A stretch of DNA of 64,000 bases from Marinobacter alexandrii. Its GTDB lineage: Bacteria; Pseudomonadota; Gammaproteobacteria; Pseudomonadales; Oleiphilaceae. The stretch is taken from positions 434,001-498,000 of the forward strand of contig NZ_SWKM01000013.1 of NCBI RefSeq assembly GCF_005871205.1, given 5' to 3'. A model generated the notes under the pieces. It searched no databases, was not told the DNA's origin, and saw only the letters and a list, made by a program, of their open reading frames with translations. Position numbers and translations under genes: made by a program. Positions 28,156 to 37,562 of the stretch are shown piece after piece (position 1 is the first letter of the stretch; the number at the start of each line of letters is the position of its first letter).

Positions 28156-28914
28156 TTAATGCCCTGATGATTCAGAGGCACCCGGTTCGTTCAAAATCTC
28201 TTCCAGTAGCTGACGCTCTTCATCCGTAAACACCCGCTTTTCCAGCAGGTCGGGGCGTCGCTCCAGGGTTCGCCTCAGCGACTGTTTCAGTCGCCAACGC
28301 CGGATCTGATCATGGTGACCGCCCAATAAAACATCCGGCACCGCCTGACCTTCGTAAACTTCGGGCCGAGTGTAGTGCGGACAATCCAGCAAACCGTCAG
28401 CAAAGGAATCCTGCTCTGCCGACTGCGCATGACCCAGCGCTCCGGGGATGAGGCGTGTAACCGCATCAATGACGGCCATGGCCGCCAGTTCGCCACCGGA
28501 CAGAACAAAATCACCCAGTGACACTTCCCGATCGACTTCCGTCGCAATCAGGCGTTCATCCACACCCTCGTATCGGCCTGCCACCAGAATCAGTCGCTCT
28601 TCAGCCGCCAGGGACTCAACAACAGTCTGATTCAGTGTTTCGCCCTGTGGCGACAAATACACCACACAGGCCTTACCAGGTGCCGATTCCCGTGCCGCAC
28701 TGATCGCATCGCGGAGAGGCTGAATTTTCATCAGCATCCCCGGCCCACCACCGTATGGCCGGTCGTCCACGGTGCGGTGACGATCATGGGTGTAGTCACG
28801 GGGATTCCAGCTTTGGAAGGTCAGAAGACCATCCCGAACTGCCCTGCCCGTAATCCCAACGTCAGTTACCGCACTGAACATCTCCGGGAATAAACTGACT
28901 GCGCCAATCCACAC
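28156..28914 (-). CDS. trmD: tRNA (guanine-N1)-methyltransferase TrmD
   Basis: Methylates G37 of tRNAs reading CNN codons and so prevents frameshifting. The 252-residue SPOUT methyltransferase begins [13 protein letters not shown]. It has the trefoil-knot SAM-binding segments [23 protein letters not shown] and [13 protein letters not shown], and RPYGGGPGM. The start codon is GTG, 3 bp after the rimM stop. Confidence 0.97.
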   Translation of the reverse strand: MWIGAVSLFPEMFSAVTDVGITGRAVRDGLLTFQSWNPRDYTHDRHRTVDDRPYGGGPGMLMKIQPLRDAISAARESAPGKACVVYLSPQGETLNQTVVESLAAEERLILVAGRYEGVDERLIATEVDREVSLGDFVLSGGELAAMAVIDAVTRLIPGALGHAQSAEQDSFADGLLDCPHYTRPEVYEGQAVPDVLLGGHHDQIRRWRLKQSLRRTLERRPDLLEKRVFTDEERQLLEEILNEPGASESSGH

Positions 28915-28917
28915 CCG

Positions 28918-29445
28918 TCAGAACTCCGGATCCCAGTCTACAACCATCCGACCAGTTGCAAGGTCCACATCCCTGACCACCTGCTCGGGCAGGTAAGGAA
29001 TCAGCCGCTCGCGCTGATCGATGGAGCTTGCCGAAGCTTGCACCACGAGGACGTCATTGGAACCCGTTTCAATCAGGTGGTGCACTGTTCCCAGACACTC
29101 ACCATCGATCGTCGATACCTCAAGACCTTCAAGCTGAAACCAGTAAAACTCACCTTTCGGGAGCTCTGGCAGCTCATGGGTGCCGACTTTGACCTCTGCA
29201 CCGCAGTACTTGAGAGCAACATCTCGATCATCAATGCCTTTAAGCCTGACGACGATCCCCTGCCCTTGGCGGCGACCTTCCTCAAGCTTGGCCGGAATAC
29301 GTTTACCGTCCAGGTCTAAAGTCCAGTCGCGGTAGTTCAGGATTCCGTCCTTGGGGTCAGTGAAGGAGTAAACTTTTAGCCACCCCTTGACCCCAAACAC
29401 CGAGGTAATCCGGCCGATCACAGTTTCCTGCGAATTCTGTGTCAT
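28918..29445 (-). CDS. rimM: Ribosome maturation factor RimM
   Basis: Assists 30S head assembly, binding S19. The 175-residue protein has the N-terminal RimM barrel (IGRITSVFGVKGWLKVYSFTD) and the C-terminal PRC-barrel (FYWFQLEGLEV, LIPYLPEQVVRDVDLATGRMVVDW). It is the second gene of the rpsP operon, 27 bp after rpsP. Confidence 0.97.
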   Translation of the reverse strand: MTQNSQETVIGRITSVFGVKGWLKVYSFTDPKDGILNYRDWTLDLDGKRIPAKLEEGRRQGQGIVVRLKGIDDRDVALKYCGAEVKVGTHELPELPKGEFYWFQLEGLEVSTIDGECLGTVHHLIETGSNDVLVVQASASSIDQRERLIPYLPEQVVRDVDLATGRMVVDWDPEF

Positions 29446-29472
29446 GCCATAAACCCCGGTCTTAAGTCGTAC

Positions 29473-29712
29473 TTACTCAGCGCCTTTCAGCAGCTGGGCA
29501 ACGCGCTCGCTCGGCTGGGCGCCTTGGCCCATCCAGAATTCAACGCGCTCACGATCTACACGCAGACGCTCTTCCTGACCGCGGGCGACCGGGTTGAAAA
29601 AGCCAACTCGCTCAATGAAACGACCGTCGCGAGATTTGCGGCTGTCGGTAACTGTCAGATGATAGAACGGGCGCTTCTTTGAGCCACCACGAGCCAAACG
29701 GATGCTTACCAT
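29473..29712 (-). CDS. rpsP: 30S ribosomal protein S16
   Basis: A 79-residue ribosomal protein with the typical start [19 protein letters not shown] and the [10 protein letters not shown] segment. It is the first gene of rpsP-rimM-trmD-rplS and lies 163 bp after ffh, separated from it by a hairpin terminator. Confidence 0.98.
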   Translation of the reverse strand: MVSIRLARGGSKKRPFYHLTVTDSRKSRDGRFIERVGFFNPVARGQEERLRVDRERVEFWMGQGAQPSERVAQLLKGAE

Positions 29713-29829
29713 TTAACCAATATCCTGTTCTGTTGTACGAAACTTGTACGATTCACGCCAACTGAAACGCAGCTGGCGCGAAGACCCATACTCGAAAGGG
29801 GCGCTATTCTATGCTAATTGAGCGCCAAT

Positions 29830-29862
29830 GAAAACAGGGAAACACGTTGATTCCCTGTTTTC
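29830..29862 (-). terminator. Terminator hairpin after ffh
   Basis: A perfect 12-bp stem, GAAAACAGGGAA (29830-29841) with TTCCCTGTTTTC (29851-29862), around a 9-base loop. It sits 14 bp downstream of the ffh stop. The stem is only moderately GC-rich and its own arm supplies the T run on the minus strand. Confidence 0.75.
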
Positions 29863-29875
29863 GATGTAAGGCATT

Positions 29876-31264
29876 TTACATACGGCCAAACGGAGGCATT
29901 CCACCTCCACCACCGCCGGGCGGCATCATACCACCAAGACCGCGCATCATATTCGCCATACCACCCTTTTTGCCAAATTTTTTCATCATTTTCTGCATTT
30001 GCTTGTGCTGCTTGAGCAGACGATTGATGTCCTGGATCTGGGTGCCAGAGCCGGATGCGATTCGACGCTTGCGCGAGTTATTGATGGTATCGGGGTAGCG
30101 ACGCTCCTTCGGAGTCATGGAGCAGATAATGGCCTCCATCTGTCCCATGGATTTGTCATTGACCTGCTGCTGCGCCATCTGGGCCATTTGACCCATGCCC
30201 GGCAACTTATCCATCAGACCACCGATGCCACCCATACTCTTCATCTGCTGGAGCTGATCCCGGAAGTCCTCTAGATCGAAGCTCTTACCCTTCTTGATCT
30301 TCTTGGTAAGCTTCTGGGCCTTCTTCTGATCCAGTTTGCGCTCTGCTTCCTCTATAAGGGAGAGCACATCGCCCATACCCAAAATCCGGGAAGCAACCCG
30401 GTCCGGATAGAACGGCTCAAGGGCGTCGGATTTTTCACCCACACCCAGGAATTTGATTGGCTTGCCGGTGATATGGCGAACCGACAGCGCCGCACCTCCG
30501 CGGGCGTCGCCGTCGGTCTTGGTCAGTACGACACCGGTCAACGGCAGCGCGTCATTGAACGCCTTCGCGGTATTGGCCGCATCCTGACCGGTCATGGCGT
30601 CAACAACAAACAGGGTCTCAACCGGATTCACCGCTTTGTGCAGTCGGCCGATCTCACCCATCATTTGTTCGTCTATGTGCAGACGACCGGCGGTATCCAG
30701 GATGACAACATCAATATGCTTTTTGCGGGCCGCGTCGATCGCACCCTCAGCAATGTCCACCGGATCCTGCTCGGCGGTGCTGGGGAAAAACTCCACACCG
30801 ACTTCACCCGCCAGGGTTTCCAACTGCCGGATAGCCGCCGGGCGGTAGACGTCGGCACTGACCACCAGCACTGACTTTTTCTGACGCTCCTTAAGGAAGC
30901 GTGAAAGCTTGGCAACCGTCGTGGTTTTACCCGCACCCTGCAAACCGGCCATCATGATCACCGCCGGCGGCTGCACTGCCAGATTGAGGGACTCGTTGCC
31001 CTCGCCCATGACGCGCTCCAGCTCCTGCTGGACCACTTTCACGAACACCTGGCCAGGCGTCAGGCTGCGCTGAACTTCCTGGCCGATGGCCCGTGCGCGG
31101 ACACCTTCGACGAAATCCTTGACGACCGGCAGGGCGACATCCGCTTCCAGCAGCGCCATCCGAACTTCGCGCAGCGTATCCTTGATGTTGTCATCGGTTA
31201 ACCGCGCCTGACCGGAAATCTTGCGCAGGCTACCGGAAAGTCGGTCTTGGAGGTTCTCAAACAT
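29876..31264 (-). CDS. ffh: Signal recognition particle protein Ffh
   Basis: The SRP54 GTPase, which binds 4.5S RNA and signal sequences and delivers ribosomes to FtsY. The 462-residue protein has the N domain, the G domain (GLQGAGKTTTVAKL P-loop, DTAGRLH, TKTDGDARGG) and the methionine-rich M domain with the RNA-binding helix SGSGTQIQDINRLLKQH. The C-terminal tail is a Gly-Met-Pro run. GGAAGAG is a good ribosome site. Confidence 0.98.
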   Translation of the reverse strand: MFENLQDRLSGSLRKISGQARLTDDNIKDTLREVRMALLEADVALPVVKDFVEGVRARAIGQEVQRSLTPGQVFVKVVQQELERVMGEGNESLNLAVQPPAVIMMAGLQGAGKTTTVAKLSRFLKERQKKSVLVVSADVYRPAAIRQLETLAGEVGVEFFPSTAEQDPVDIAEGAIDAARKKHIDVVILDTAGRLHIDEQMMGEIGRLHKAVNPVETLFVVDAMTGQDAANTAKAFNDALPLTGVVLTKTDGDARGGAALSVRHITGKPIKFLGVGEKSDALEPFYPDRVASRILGMGDVLSLIEEAERKLDQKKAQKLTKKIKKGKSFDLEDFRDQLQQMKSMGGIGGLMDKLPGMGQMAQMAQQQVNDKSMGQMEAIICSMTPKERRYPDTINNSRKRRIASGSGTQIQDINRLLKQHKQMQKMMKKFGKKGGMANMMRGLGGMMPPGGGGGGMPPFGRM

Positions 31265-31445
31265 GTTGCTCTTCCGTACCCCGGATAAATTGAGTGCATG
31301 GAGTGCAGGTGCCGGCTAGGCGCCTTGATTCCAGTTGCATAATCGCGACATTATAACCAGACTATCGCCCTGAAACGACCAGCCCGGTCAAATCGGTGAA
31401 ACGAACCACCGATCTCCTGTTAGAACAGTGGTATATAAGGAAGTT

Positions 31446-32252
31446 ATGGGAACGCTGATTCTCGCGGTCACCGCTCTTTTCCTGTACAGCGTCGGCACCG
31501 CGCTGCAGGCTCTGCATTTCAGGGGACGCATTACCAGCAATCTCGCCATCACCACCTTGATCGGGGTGCTCGCACTGATCAGCCACGGCCTACTAATTGC
31601 CCAGAGCGTTCATCACGACGGCGGTTTCGACTTCGGCTTTTTTAAGAGCTCAGTACTGATTTCCTGGCTGATCGTGCTGCTGTTACTGGGCCTGAACCTC
31701 AGAAAACCGGTCCAGAACCTGTTCCTCGTTGTTTACCCGCTGGCCACCCTGACCATCATCTTGGCTCTGGTGACGCACACGCCGTCCAGACTGGTCTCGG
31801 ACGACAGCTACGGCATGCTGTCACACATTGCACTTTCGGTCACAGCCTACAGCCTGTTTACCCTCGCCGCCATCCAGGCAACGCTGCTCTACTTCCAGAA
31901 TCGCCAACTGAAGCACAACTATAACAGTCTGCTGGTGCGCAACCTGCCCCCACTGCAGACCATGGAGTCACTGCTATTTGAGATGGTGTGGGCAGGCGTG
32001 GTCATGCTGATCCTGGCCATCGCCACTGGCGCCCTGTTTGTGCAGGATCTGTTTGCCCAAGACCTGGCACATAAAACTGTTTTTTCCATGCTATCCCTAC
32101 TGGTTTTCGTCGCCCTTCTGATCGGGCGCTATACCAAGGGCTGGCGTGGCCTGACGGCGAGCCGCTGGACGCTGGCGGGCTGCGTCCTGCTGATGCTGGC
32201 GTTCTACGGCAGCAAATTCGTCCTGGAACTCCTGTTCCAGAAAGGCGCCTGA
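31446..32252 (+). CDS. YpjD/CcsA-like cytochrome c assembly-family membrane protein
   Basis: A 268-residue inner-membrane protein with about eight hydrophobic helices, matching the CcsA/HemX-type family called YpjD in E. coli. The conserved His in SYGMLSHIALSVTAYSLFTLAAIQA and the VVYPLATLTII segment are typical. Family members near ffh are usually not part of the heme-handling apparatus, and the function is not firmly known. The ATG at 31446 is chosen because AAGGA lies just before it; a GTG 18 bp upstream is also in frame. It is divergent from ffh and upstream of a CNNM gene, the usual ffh-ypjD-CNNM order. Confidence 0.87.
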   Translation: MGTLILAVTALFLYSVGTALQALHFRGRITSNLAITTLIGVLALISHGLLIAQSVHHDGGFDFGFFKSSVLISWLIVLLLLGLNLRKPVQNLFLVVYPLATLTIILALVTHTPSRLVSDDSYGMLSHIALSVTAYSLFTLAAIQATLLYFQNRQLKHNYNSLLVRNLPPLQTMESLLFEMVWAGVVMLILAIATGALFVQDLFAQDLAHKTVFSMLSLLVFVALLIGRYTKGWRGLTASRWTLAGCVLLMLAFYGSKFVLELLFQKGA

Positions 32253-32330
32253 GCCCGGACCTCATAACTTGACACCGACCTTGGCCACACCCTATTTTCC
32301 CCACTTGTCGGCAATATAAGGACACACCCC

Positions 32331-33611
32331 TTGAACGAAACATCGCTGACCGCGCTGTTTATCCTCCTCGTCGGCCTGATCATGTTGTCCGGTTTCTTCT
32401 CAAGTTCAGAAACCGGCATGATGTCCCTGAATCGATATCGCCTCAAACACCTGGCCAAAACTGGTCACCGGGGCGCGCGCAGGGCGGAAAAGCTGCTGCA
32501 GCGAACCGACCAGCTGATCGGGGTTATCCTGATCGGCAACAACTTCGTGAACATCTTTGCATCGTCGATCGCCACCGTCATTGCCATCAAGATCTGGGGC
32601 GACGCCGGCATCGCAATCGCGACCATCCTGCTGACCGTGGTGATACTGATTTTTGCCGAGGTCACGCCAAAGACCCTGGCAGCACTGTTTCCCGAAAAAA
32701 TAGCCTTTCCGGCCAGCTACATCCTTGGCCCGCTGCTGAAAATCCTCTACCCCATCGTCTGGGCGGTGAACCTGCTCACCGGCGGAATCCTGAAACTCCT
32801 GCGGATCTCGCCGGAGGATGCAGCCACCGACCACCTCAGCCGGGAAGAACTGCGCACCCTTGTGAACGAGGCTGGCGCGCTGATACCGGCCAAACACAAG
32901 GACATGCTGGTCAGCATCCTGGATCTGGAAAAGGTCACGGTGAACGACATCATGGTGCCACGGAATGAAGTGGTTGGTATCGATCTGGAAGACGACACCG
33001 ACACGATCCTGCGTCAGCTCCGAAGCAGTCAGCACACCCGCCTGCCGGTGTTTTCGGGCGACATTAACGAGATCAAGGGCATACTGCACCTGCGCAGCGT
33101 CTCCAAGCTGCTGCTGCACGAGGAAGTCAATAAGGCCATGATCATGCAACTGTGCCAGGAGCCCTACTTTGTGCCCGAAAGCACGCCGCTGAATACCCAG
33201 TTGATCAACTTCCAGAAGGGCAAGCGTCGATTCGGCGTGGTCGTGGACGAATACGGAGACGTGCTCGGTCTGGCCACCCTGGAGGACATACTCGAAGAGA
33301 TCGTGGGCGAGTTCACCACCGACTACGCCGCCACCAGCCCCGACATCATTCCTCAGGACGACGGCACTTTTATTATTGATGGCACCGCTGCCGTGCGCAC
33401 CATCAATAAAACCCTGGGCTGGAAGCTGCCGATCGACGGTCCAAAAACCCTGAACGGACTGATTACCGAAACCCTGGAGAATATTCCGGACACCAACGTG
33501 TGCCTGAAGGTGGAAGGGCACTGCGTTGAAGTGCTCCAGATCAAAGATAACGTGGTCAAAGCCGCCATCGTCCACCCGCGCAAACGCCGTAAACGCGCAG
33601 TGGCGAGGTAA
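32331..33611 (+). CDS. CNNM/CorC-family membrane protein (DUF21-CBS-transporter-associated domain)
   Basis: A 426-residue protein with an N-terminal DUF21/CNNM membrane domain (helices from about 5 to 150; SSSETGMMSLNRYRLKHL is diagnostic), a CBS-domain pair (about 205-335) and a C-terminal CorC_HlyC domain (about 350-420). Relatives such as CorB/YfjD and CNNM proteins handle Mg2+ efflux or resistance. The start is TTG, 8 bp after AAGGA; no better ATG is in frame near the first membrane helix. Confidence 0.92.
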   Translation: MNETSLTALFILLVGLIMLSGFFSSSETGMMSLNRYRLKHLAKTGHRGARRAEKLLQRTDQLIGVILIGNNFVNIFASSIATVIAIKIWGDAGIAIATILLTVVILIFAEVTPKTLAALFPEKIAFPASYILGPLLKILYPIVWAVNLLTGGILKLLRISPEDAATDHLSREELRTLVNEAGALIPAKHKDMLVSILDLEKVTVNDIMVPRNEVVGIDLEDDTDTILRQLRSSQHTRLPVFSGDINEIKGILHLRSVSKLLLHEEVNKAMIMQLCQEPYFVPESTPLNTQLINFQKGKRRFGVVVDEYGDVLGLATLEDILEEIVGEFTTDYAATSPDIIPQDDGTFIIDGTAAVRTINKTLGWKLPIDGPKTLNGLITETLENIPDTNVCLKVEGHCVEVLQIKDNVVKAAIVHPRKRRKRAVAR

Positions 33612-34016
33612 CCTCCAGGGCCACTATATATCCCGGAGCTATGAAAAACCGGACTTTAAAAAGATCAAATTTCAACCACCCCCTTGACCCTTATCAATTA
33701 GCCACCAACACTTATCATGGTGACGAATAAGTAATCATAAGGAGCATGCCTCTGAACCCAACGAAAAACGTTGGGTAGCTGTCCCATCCCGAAGCCGCGC
33801 AACCCGTTGCTCCCCAGGTTTTCACTGGTGGTACGGATAACTGGGTCAGTAACAACGGAACACGGCGCCTGCCACCTGCACCGTTTTTTGACGGCTATCG
33901 CAGGTCTGGTTTTAGTCATGTTAACTTTGCTGAAAATGCGGTAAATTTGACCAATAATTAGAAAATCAGGATTTTGCTCGGTCATGTATCCGGTTGAGGC
34001 GTAAAAGGAGTCTGCC
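33612..34016. other. 405-bp intergenic region with several hairpins; no convincing gene
   Basis: Between the CNNM and DUF1631 genes. A perfect 8-bp stem, ACCCAACG/CGTTGGGT with an A5 loop (33756-33776), is followed by GCAA/TTGC (33799-33810). A third hairpin, CCCAG/CTGGG, is extended by TT/AA (33813-33845). AACGG/CCGTT (854-858 and 881-885 of 33xxx) leads into T6 (33884-33889), a weak terminator-like end. A minus-strand open frame across it shows no protein-like features. It could be a small RNA or leader; no known riboswitch core was recognised. Confidence 0.5.
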
Positions 34017-36230
34017 ATGAACAAGCAGTCCGGCATACATTACCTTCGCGAGCACAGGGAAGCGGGTAACAAACCGGTCCCCGCGGAGGTTACCCGCATC
34101 CGTGACACGGTGGTCGCCGGGCTGGGCGATCTGATGCAGGGTGCATTCGATGCCGTCGACGATTCGCTGTTCGAACTCGCTAACAATGCGCGTAGCAATA
34201 ACGAACAGAATCGTTACTTCGAGGCCATGCGCGAGATTCGAATCAAGCGCAAAGGCGTCGAGCGCCATTTCCAGAGCGCCGTCGCCCATTTCTTCTCGAA
34301 CCCGCCACACACCGGACACAGCCAAGAAGAGACTCTGAGCAAACAGGCCGGCTCCGAGAGCCTGTCGCTGGTGGGCGATGAGGACCTGGAAGAACAGGTT
34401 GCCCTGAACGCTATGATCACCAAAGCCAAGGCCCATTTCCAGGGCCCGCTGCTGCAATTACAGACCCGATTCAGCCAGGTCTACTCCGAAGCGACCGAAG
34501 AATCCCCCGTTAACCCAATGGCTCCCGAGCATCTCTGCAGCGCCTTCACCGAAGCCATTGAAGCCCTCGAGATCCAGATTCGCGAGCGTCTCATTTTGCT
34601 CAAGCAGTTTGATCGCTACGTGGTTTCCAACCTGGGCATGTTATTGGACGAGGCCAACCGGATTCTGATCCAGGCGGGTGTCATCCCCAACTTCCGCTAC
34701 CACGGCAAAGCCGGGAAGCAATACAAAGCCGAATCCGCCAAGGATGCACCGCCCACGGCGACAGAGACACCGGAGCCAACTGGCCAGGCAAGCACCGAGG
34801 CCACAAGCAACAGCGCGGTATTCGAACAGATCCGTCAGATGCTGGCCCTGCAAAGGGCGAATGCCGGCATTCCGCCGCGTGCCTCCGATCCAGGCATTCG
34901 CCTGGTCGGTGATTCGGAGCTGGCCGACCTGCTGAACGCCCTGCCCCTACCGGATACTCGCCCCATCAGCGGCAATCTCAGCGATGGTGAGCCTATCACC
35001 ATTGATCTCCGCTACGTGGTCCAGCAGATTCTGTCCCAGGCCGATACCGGCGATGGCCGGAAACCGGCGCTGAACGAGTTCGATGAGGACCTCATCAACC
35101 TGGTGTCGATGCTGTTCGAATTCATCCTGGACGATTACAACCTTTCAGCGCCAGTGCAGGTGCTGATCAGTCGGCTGCAGATTCCCATTCTAAAAGTAGT
35201 AATCAGGGACAAAAGCTTTTTTAGCCAGGCCAGCCATCCAGCTCGTCGCTTGCTTAACTCCATGGCCCGCGCCGGCATTGGCTGGAGTACCAGCGACGAA
35301 AAGACGAAAGACAAGCTTTACAACCAGATCCATAACATCGTTCAGCGGATTCTCAACGAATTCACCGGAGACGTCGCCCTGTTTGAAACCCTGAACCAAG
35401 AGTTTGACCAGTTTCTAGAGAAAGAGAACCGCAAGTCCTCCCTCGTCGAGCAGCGCACCCGGGAATCCGAACGGGGCCGCATCAAATCCCAACAGGCGCA
35501 GGAAACCGTCGACAACCTGCTCAGGCAGAAAGTTGCCCGTTACAAGCTGCCCGAAACTATCCATGACATCCTGATTAACGGCTGGAGCCGGGTAATGTTT
35601 CTCGCTTACCTGCGGGACGACGTGGAGCATCGCTGGAACGAATCCGTACGCGTTGTCGACGACCTGATCTGGTGCCTGCACCCCCATCAGGAAGACGACG
35701 AACGGGACCAATGGGTTCGGGTGGTTCCCAGTCTGCTCAAGACCCTTCGCGCCGGGCTCGAGGAGGTTTCCTACAACTCATCGAAACTGGATGTGATGAT
35801 CGGCCACCTCAAGCACGAACTGGCCGAAGCCTTCCGGACCAACGCGGCCATCGAGGCGCGACAGGACTCACCAGCCGAACCTGAAGAAGACATCGCCACG
35901 CTGCATCAGACTGCGGTGGAACGCCAGCAACAACTGGAGGACGCCGCAATCTCCGAATATGTGACCCAGATCGATACCATCGACATTGGCAATTGGGTGG
36001 AATTCCGCCTGGTGAACGGTGCCAGCTTCCGCTGCAAGCTATCGGCGATCATTGAAGAGGCAGACTGCTTCGTGTTCGTTAACCGCATGGGACTGAAGGT
36101 CATCGAGAAGAATCGGATTGAGCTGGCACACGAAATGCGCCGCGGCCGCCTGACCCTGCTCGAACAGGGTGCCCTGATCGACCGGGCCCTGGACGCGGTA
36201 GTCGGCAGCCTACGGAGTAAAACAGCCTGA
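34017..36230 (+). CDS. DUF1631 family protein
   Basis: A 737-residue cytoplasmic protein of the DUF1631 family, sometimes mislabelled thymidine phosphorylase. The N-terminal half is helical and acidic. A low-complexity linker rich in Pro, Thr, Glu and Ala spans about 240-270. The central DUF1631 block has LLNALPLPDTRP and the segment ARRLLNSMARAGIGW. The last 110 residues (DIGNWVEFRLVNGASFRCKLS and FVNRMGLKV) form a PilZ-like beta domain, suggesting c-di-GMP- or PilZ-linked signalling. The ATG follows AAAAGGAG at a good distance. A TonB-like gene starts 5 bp later. Confidence 0.85.
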   Translation: MNKQSGIHYLREHREAGNKPVPAEVTRIRDTVVAGLGDLMQGAFDAVDDSLFELANNARSNNEQNRYFEAMREIRIKRKGVERHFQSAVAHFFSNPPHTGHSQEETLSKQAGSESLSLVGDEDLEEQVALNAMITKAKAHFQGPLLQLQTRFSQVYSEATEESPVNPMAPEHLCSAFTEAIEALEIQIRERLILLKQFDRYVVSNLGMLLDEANRILIQAGVIPNFRYHGKAGKQYKAESAKDAPPTATETPEPTGQASTEATSNSAVFEQIRQMLALQRANAGIPPRASDPGIRLVGDSELADLLNALPLPDTRPISGNLSDGEPITIDLRYVVQQILSQADTGDGRKPALNEFDEDLINLVSMLFEFILDDYNLSAPVQVLISRLQIPILKVVIRDKSFFSQASHPARRLLNSMARAGIGWSTSDEKTKDKLYNQIHNIVQRILNEFTGDVALFETLNQEFDQFLEKENRKSSLVEQRTRESERGRIKSQQAQETVDNLLRQKVARYKLPETIHDILINGWSRVMFLAYLRDDVEHRWNESVRVVDDLIWCLHPHQEDDERDQWVRVVPSLLKTLRAGLEEVSYNSSKLDVMIGHLKHELAEAFRTNAAIEARQDSPAEPEEDIATLHQTAVERQQQLEDAAISEYVTQIDTIDIGNWVEFRLVNGASFRCKLSAIIEEADCFVFVNRMGLKVIEKNRIELAHEMRRGRLTLLEQGALIDRALDAVVGSLRSKTA

Positions 36231-36235
36231 GTCTG

Positions 36236-36994
36236 ATGCAACAAACAGACGGGGCCAAGCACAGCCTGCCGGCCGGCTATCGTATAGCACTGGCGATGTC
36301 GGCGGCTGTTCTGGCCCACACGCTGCTACTGTCCGGGTTTCCGTCGCCGTTTGAGGAAACCGACGATGCCCGCCATCGCGTCAGCGTTGAGCTGGTTGCC
36401 CCTGGCGCAGTAACCCGCCCGGAACGCCCTGCGGCGACGGCACTGGCCAATAGCCGCAACCCCAGATTCGAGGTAGCGTCCCTTCAGACAAAGACCACAC
36501 CATCACGATCTGAACCCGCTCTCCGAAGCACCAGCGACTCCAGCGTCAGCACCAAGCCCCAAGCTCAAGCCTCGGCCACGAGTGCCCCGAGCAAACCGGC
36601 GGCCGGGGCCACCGCCTCAACGGCCTCCCGCGCAGGCGAGCAAGCCACCCTGATGGAGCCGCGACCGGTAGCAACCACCACCCGGATCACGGAATCACCA
36701 GACGAGCAGGACCCCTACCTCATCAAACTGGCAGTTCACCTGGGTCATGAGCTGGAAAAACTGAGAGTGCCAGCAATCGCCCAGCTGTCGGAACGGGTGG
36801 CGATGGAGATCGAGCTCCAGTTGCTGGGCAATGGTGCCCTGACACGGGCGAAGGTATTGAAATCGACGGGGCTTAAACGGATTGACGATGCGGCCTACCG
36901 TGCATCACTGGCCGCCAGCCCCTATCCAGAGCCTCCGGTCGGCGGCCAGAGCCGGTTCGAGATTGAACTGGTGTTCTCCCCGAACCGGTTCTGA
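36236..36994 (+). CDS. TonB-like energy transducer / TonB C-terminal domain protein
   Basis: A 252-residue protein with a short cytoplasmic N-terminus, one membrane anchor (about 17-35) and a long Ser/Thr/Ala/Pro-rich periplasmic linker (about 55-160). The C-terminal TonB domain has ELQLLGNGALTRAKVLKSTGLKRIDDAAYRA, with sequence ending in FEIELVFSPNRF. Layout fits the TonB/TolA class, but no exbB or exbD is adjacent; instead it lies 5 bp after a DUF1631 gene. Its partner system is unknown. Confidence 0.8.
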   Translation: MQQTDGAKHSLPAGYRIALAMSAAVLAHTLLLSGFPSPFEETDDARHRVSVELVAPGAVTRPERPAATALANSRNPRFEVASLQTKTTPSRSEPALRSTSDSSVSTKPQAQASATSAPSKPAAGATASTASRAGEQATLMEPRPVATTTRITESPDEQDPYLIKLAVHLGHELEKLRVPAIAQLSERVAMEIELQLLGNGALTRAKVLKSTGLKRIDDAAYRASLAASPYPEPPVGGQSRFEIELVFSPNRF

Positions 36995-37004
36995 AACGCT
37001 CAAA

Positions 37005-37331
37005 TCAGGCTTCGGCCTGCTTGGCAGCATCCTTGACCATCTTGGCCAGTTCACCGCTCTCGGACATTTCGAGGACGATGTCGCAACCGCCTACCAGCTC
37101 ACCGTTGATGTACAGCTGGGGATAGGTAGGCCAGCTGGAATACACCTTCAGGGCTTCGCGGAGCTCCTGGTTGTCCAGGATGTTTACAAATGCGAAGCGC
37201 TCGCCACAGGCCATCAGAGCCTGAACCGTCTTGGCGGAAAACCCGCACTGGGGTGCCTGGGGGCTGCCCTTCATGTACAGAATGACGGGGTTATCGCCGA
37301 GCTGGCTCTTGATGGTTTCGTTAATGTCCAT
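37005..37331 (-). CDS. grxD: Monothiol glutaredoxin GrxD
   Basis: A 108-residue CGFS-type glutaredoxin (Cys29 in QCGFSAKTVQAL) with the glutathione-binding TYPQLYINGELVGGCDI segment. Such proteins bind [2Fe-2S] clusters as bridged dimers and pass them on. The second ATG (37331) is preferred because GAGGTG sits 7 bp before it; an in-frame ATG two codons upstream is too close. It is convergent with the TonB-like gene. Confidence 0.95.
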   Translation of the reverse strand: MDINETIKSQLGDNPVILYMKGSPQAPQCGFSAKTVQALMACGERFAFVNILDNQELREALKVYSSWPTYPQLYINGELVGGCDIVLEMSESGELAKMVKDAAKQAEA

Positions 37332-37562
37332 GAACATTCACCTCTGATCGGAAACGGAATTGCCATCGGGCAACGGACTTGGTACCTATTGTACACGTCC
37401 AGCCGAGACCGCACCAAACACGGTACCGCGCCGGCTGCCTCAGCCTGGCGCCGCAGCGTTGTCATCCCTGCTACGAAGGGCTAGACTTGTTGGCCCATTT
37501 TTTCAGGCAACGTTTTCGCCAACTCCGGTGATGCCGGGCTTCGTTGACATAAGGGCCAATGC

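Noticed and set aside
33741..33890. Known riboswitch (c-di-GMP, TPP, FMN, guanidine) in the 405-bp gap
   Set aside because: The conserved core sequences of these classes were looked for and not found on either strand; only generic hairpins remain.
33698..34036. A 112-codon minus-strand open frame across the 405-bp gap
   Set aside because: It overlaps the start of the DUF1631 gene, has no ribosome site worth naming and no family resemblance.
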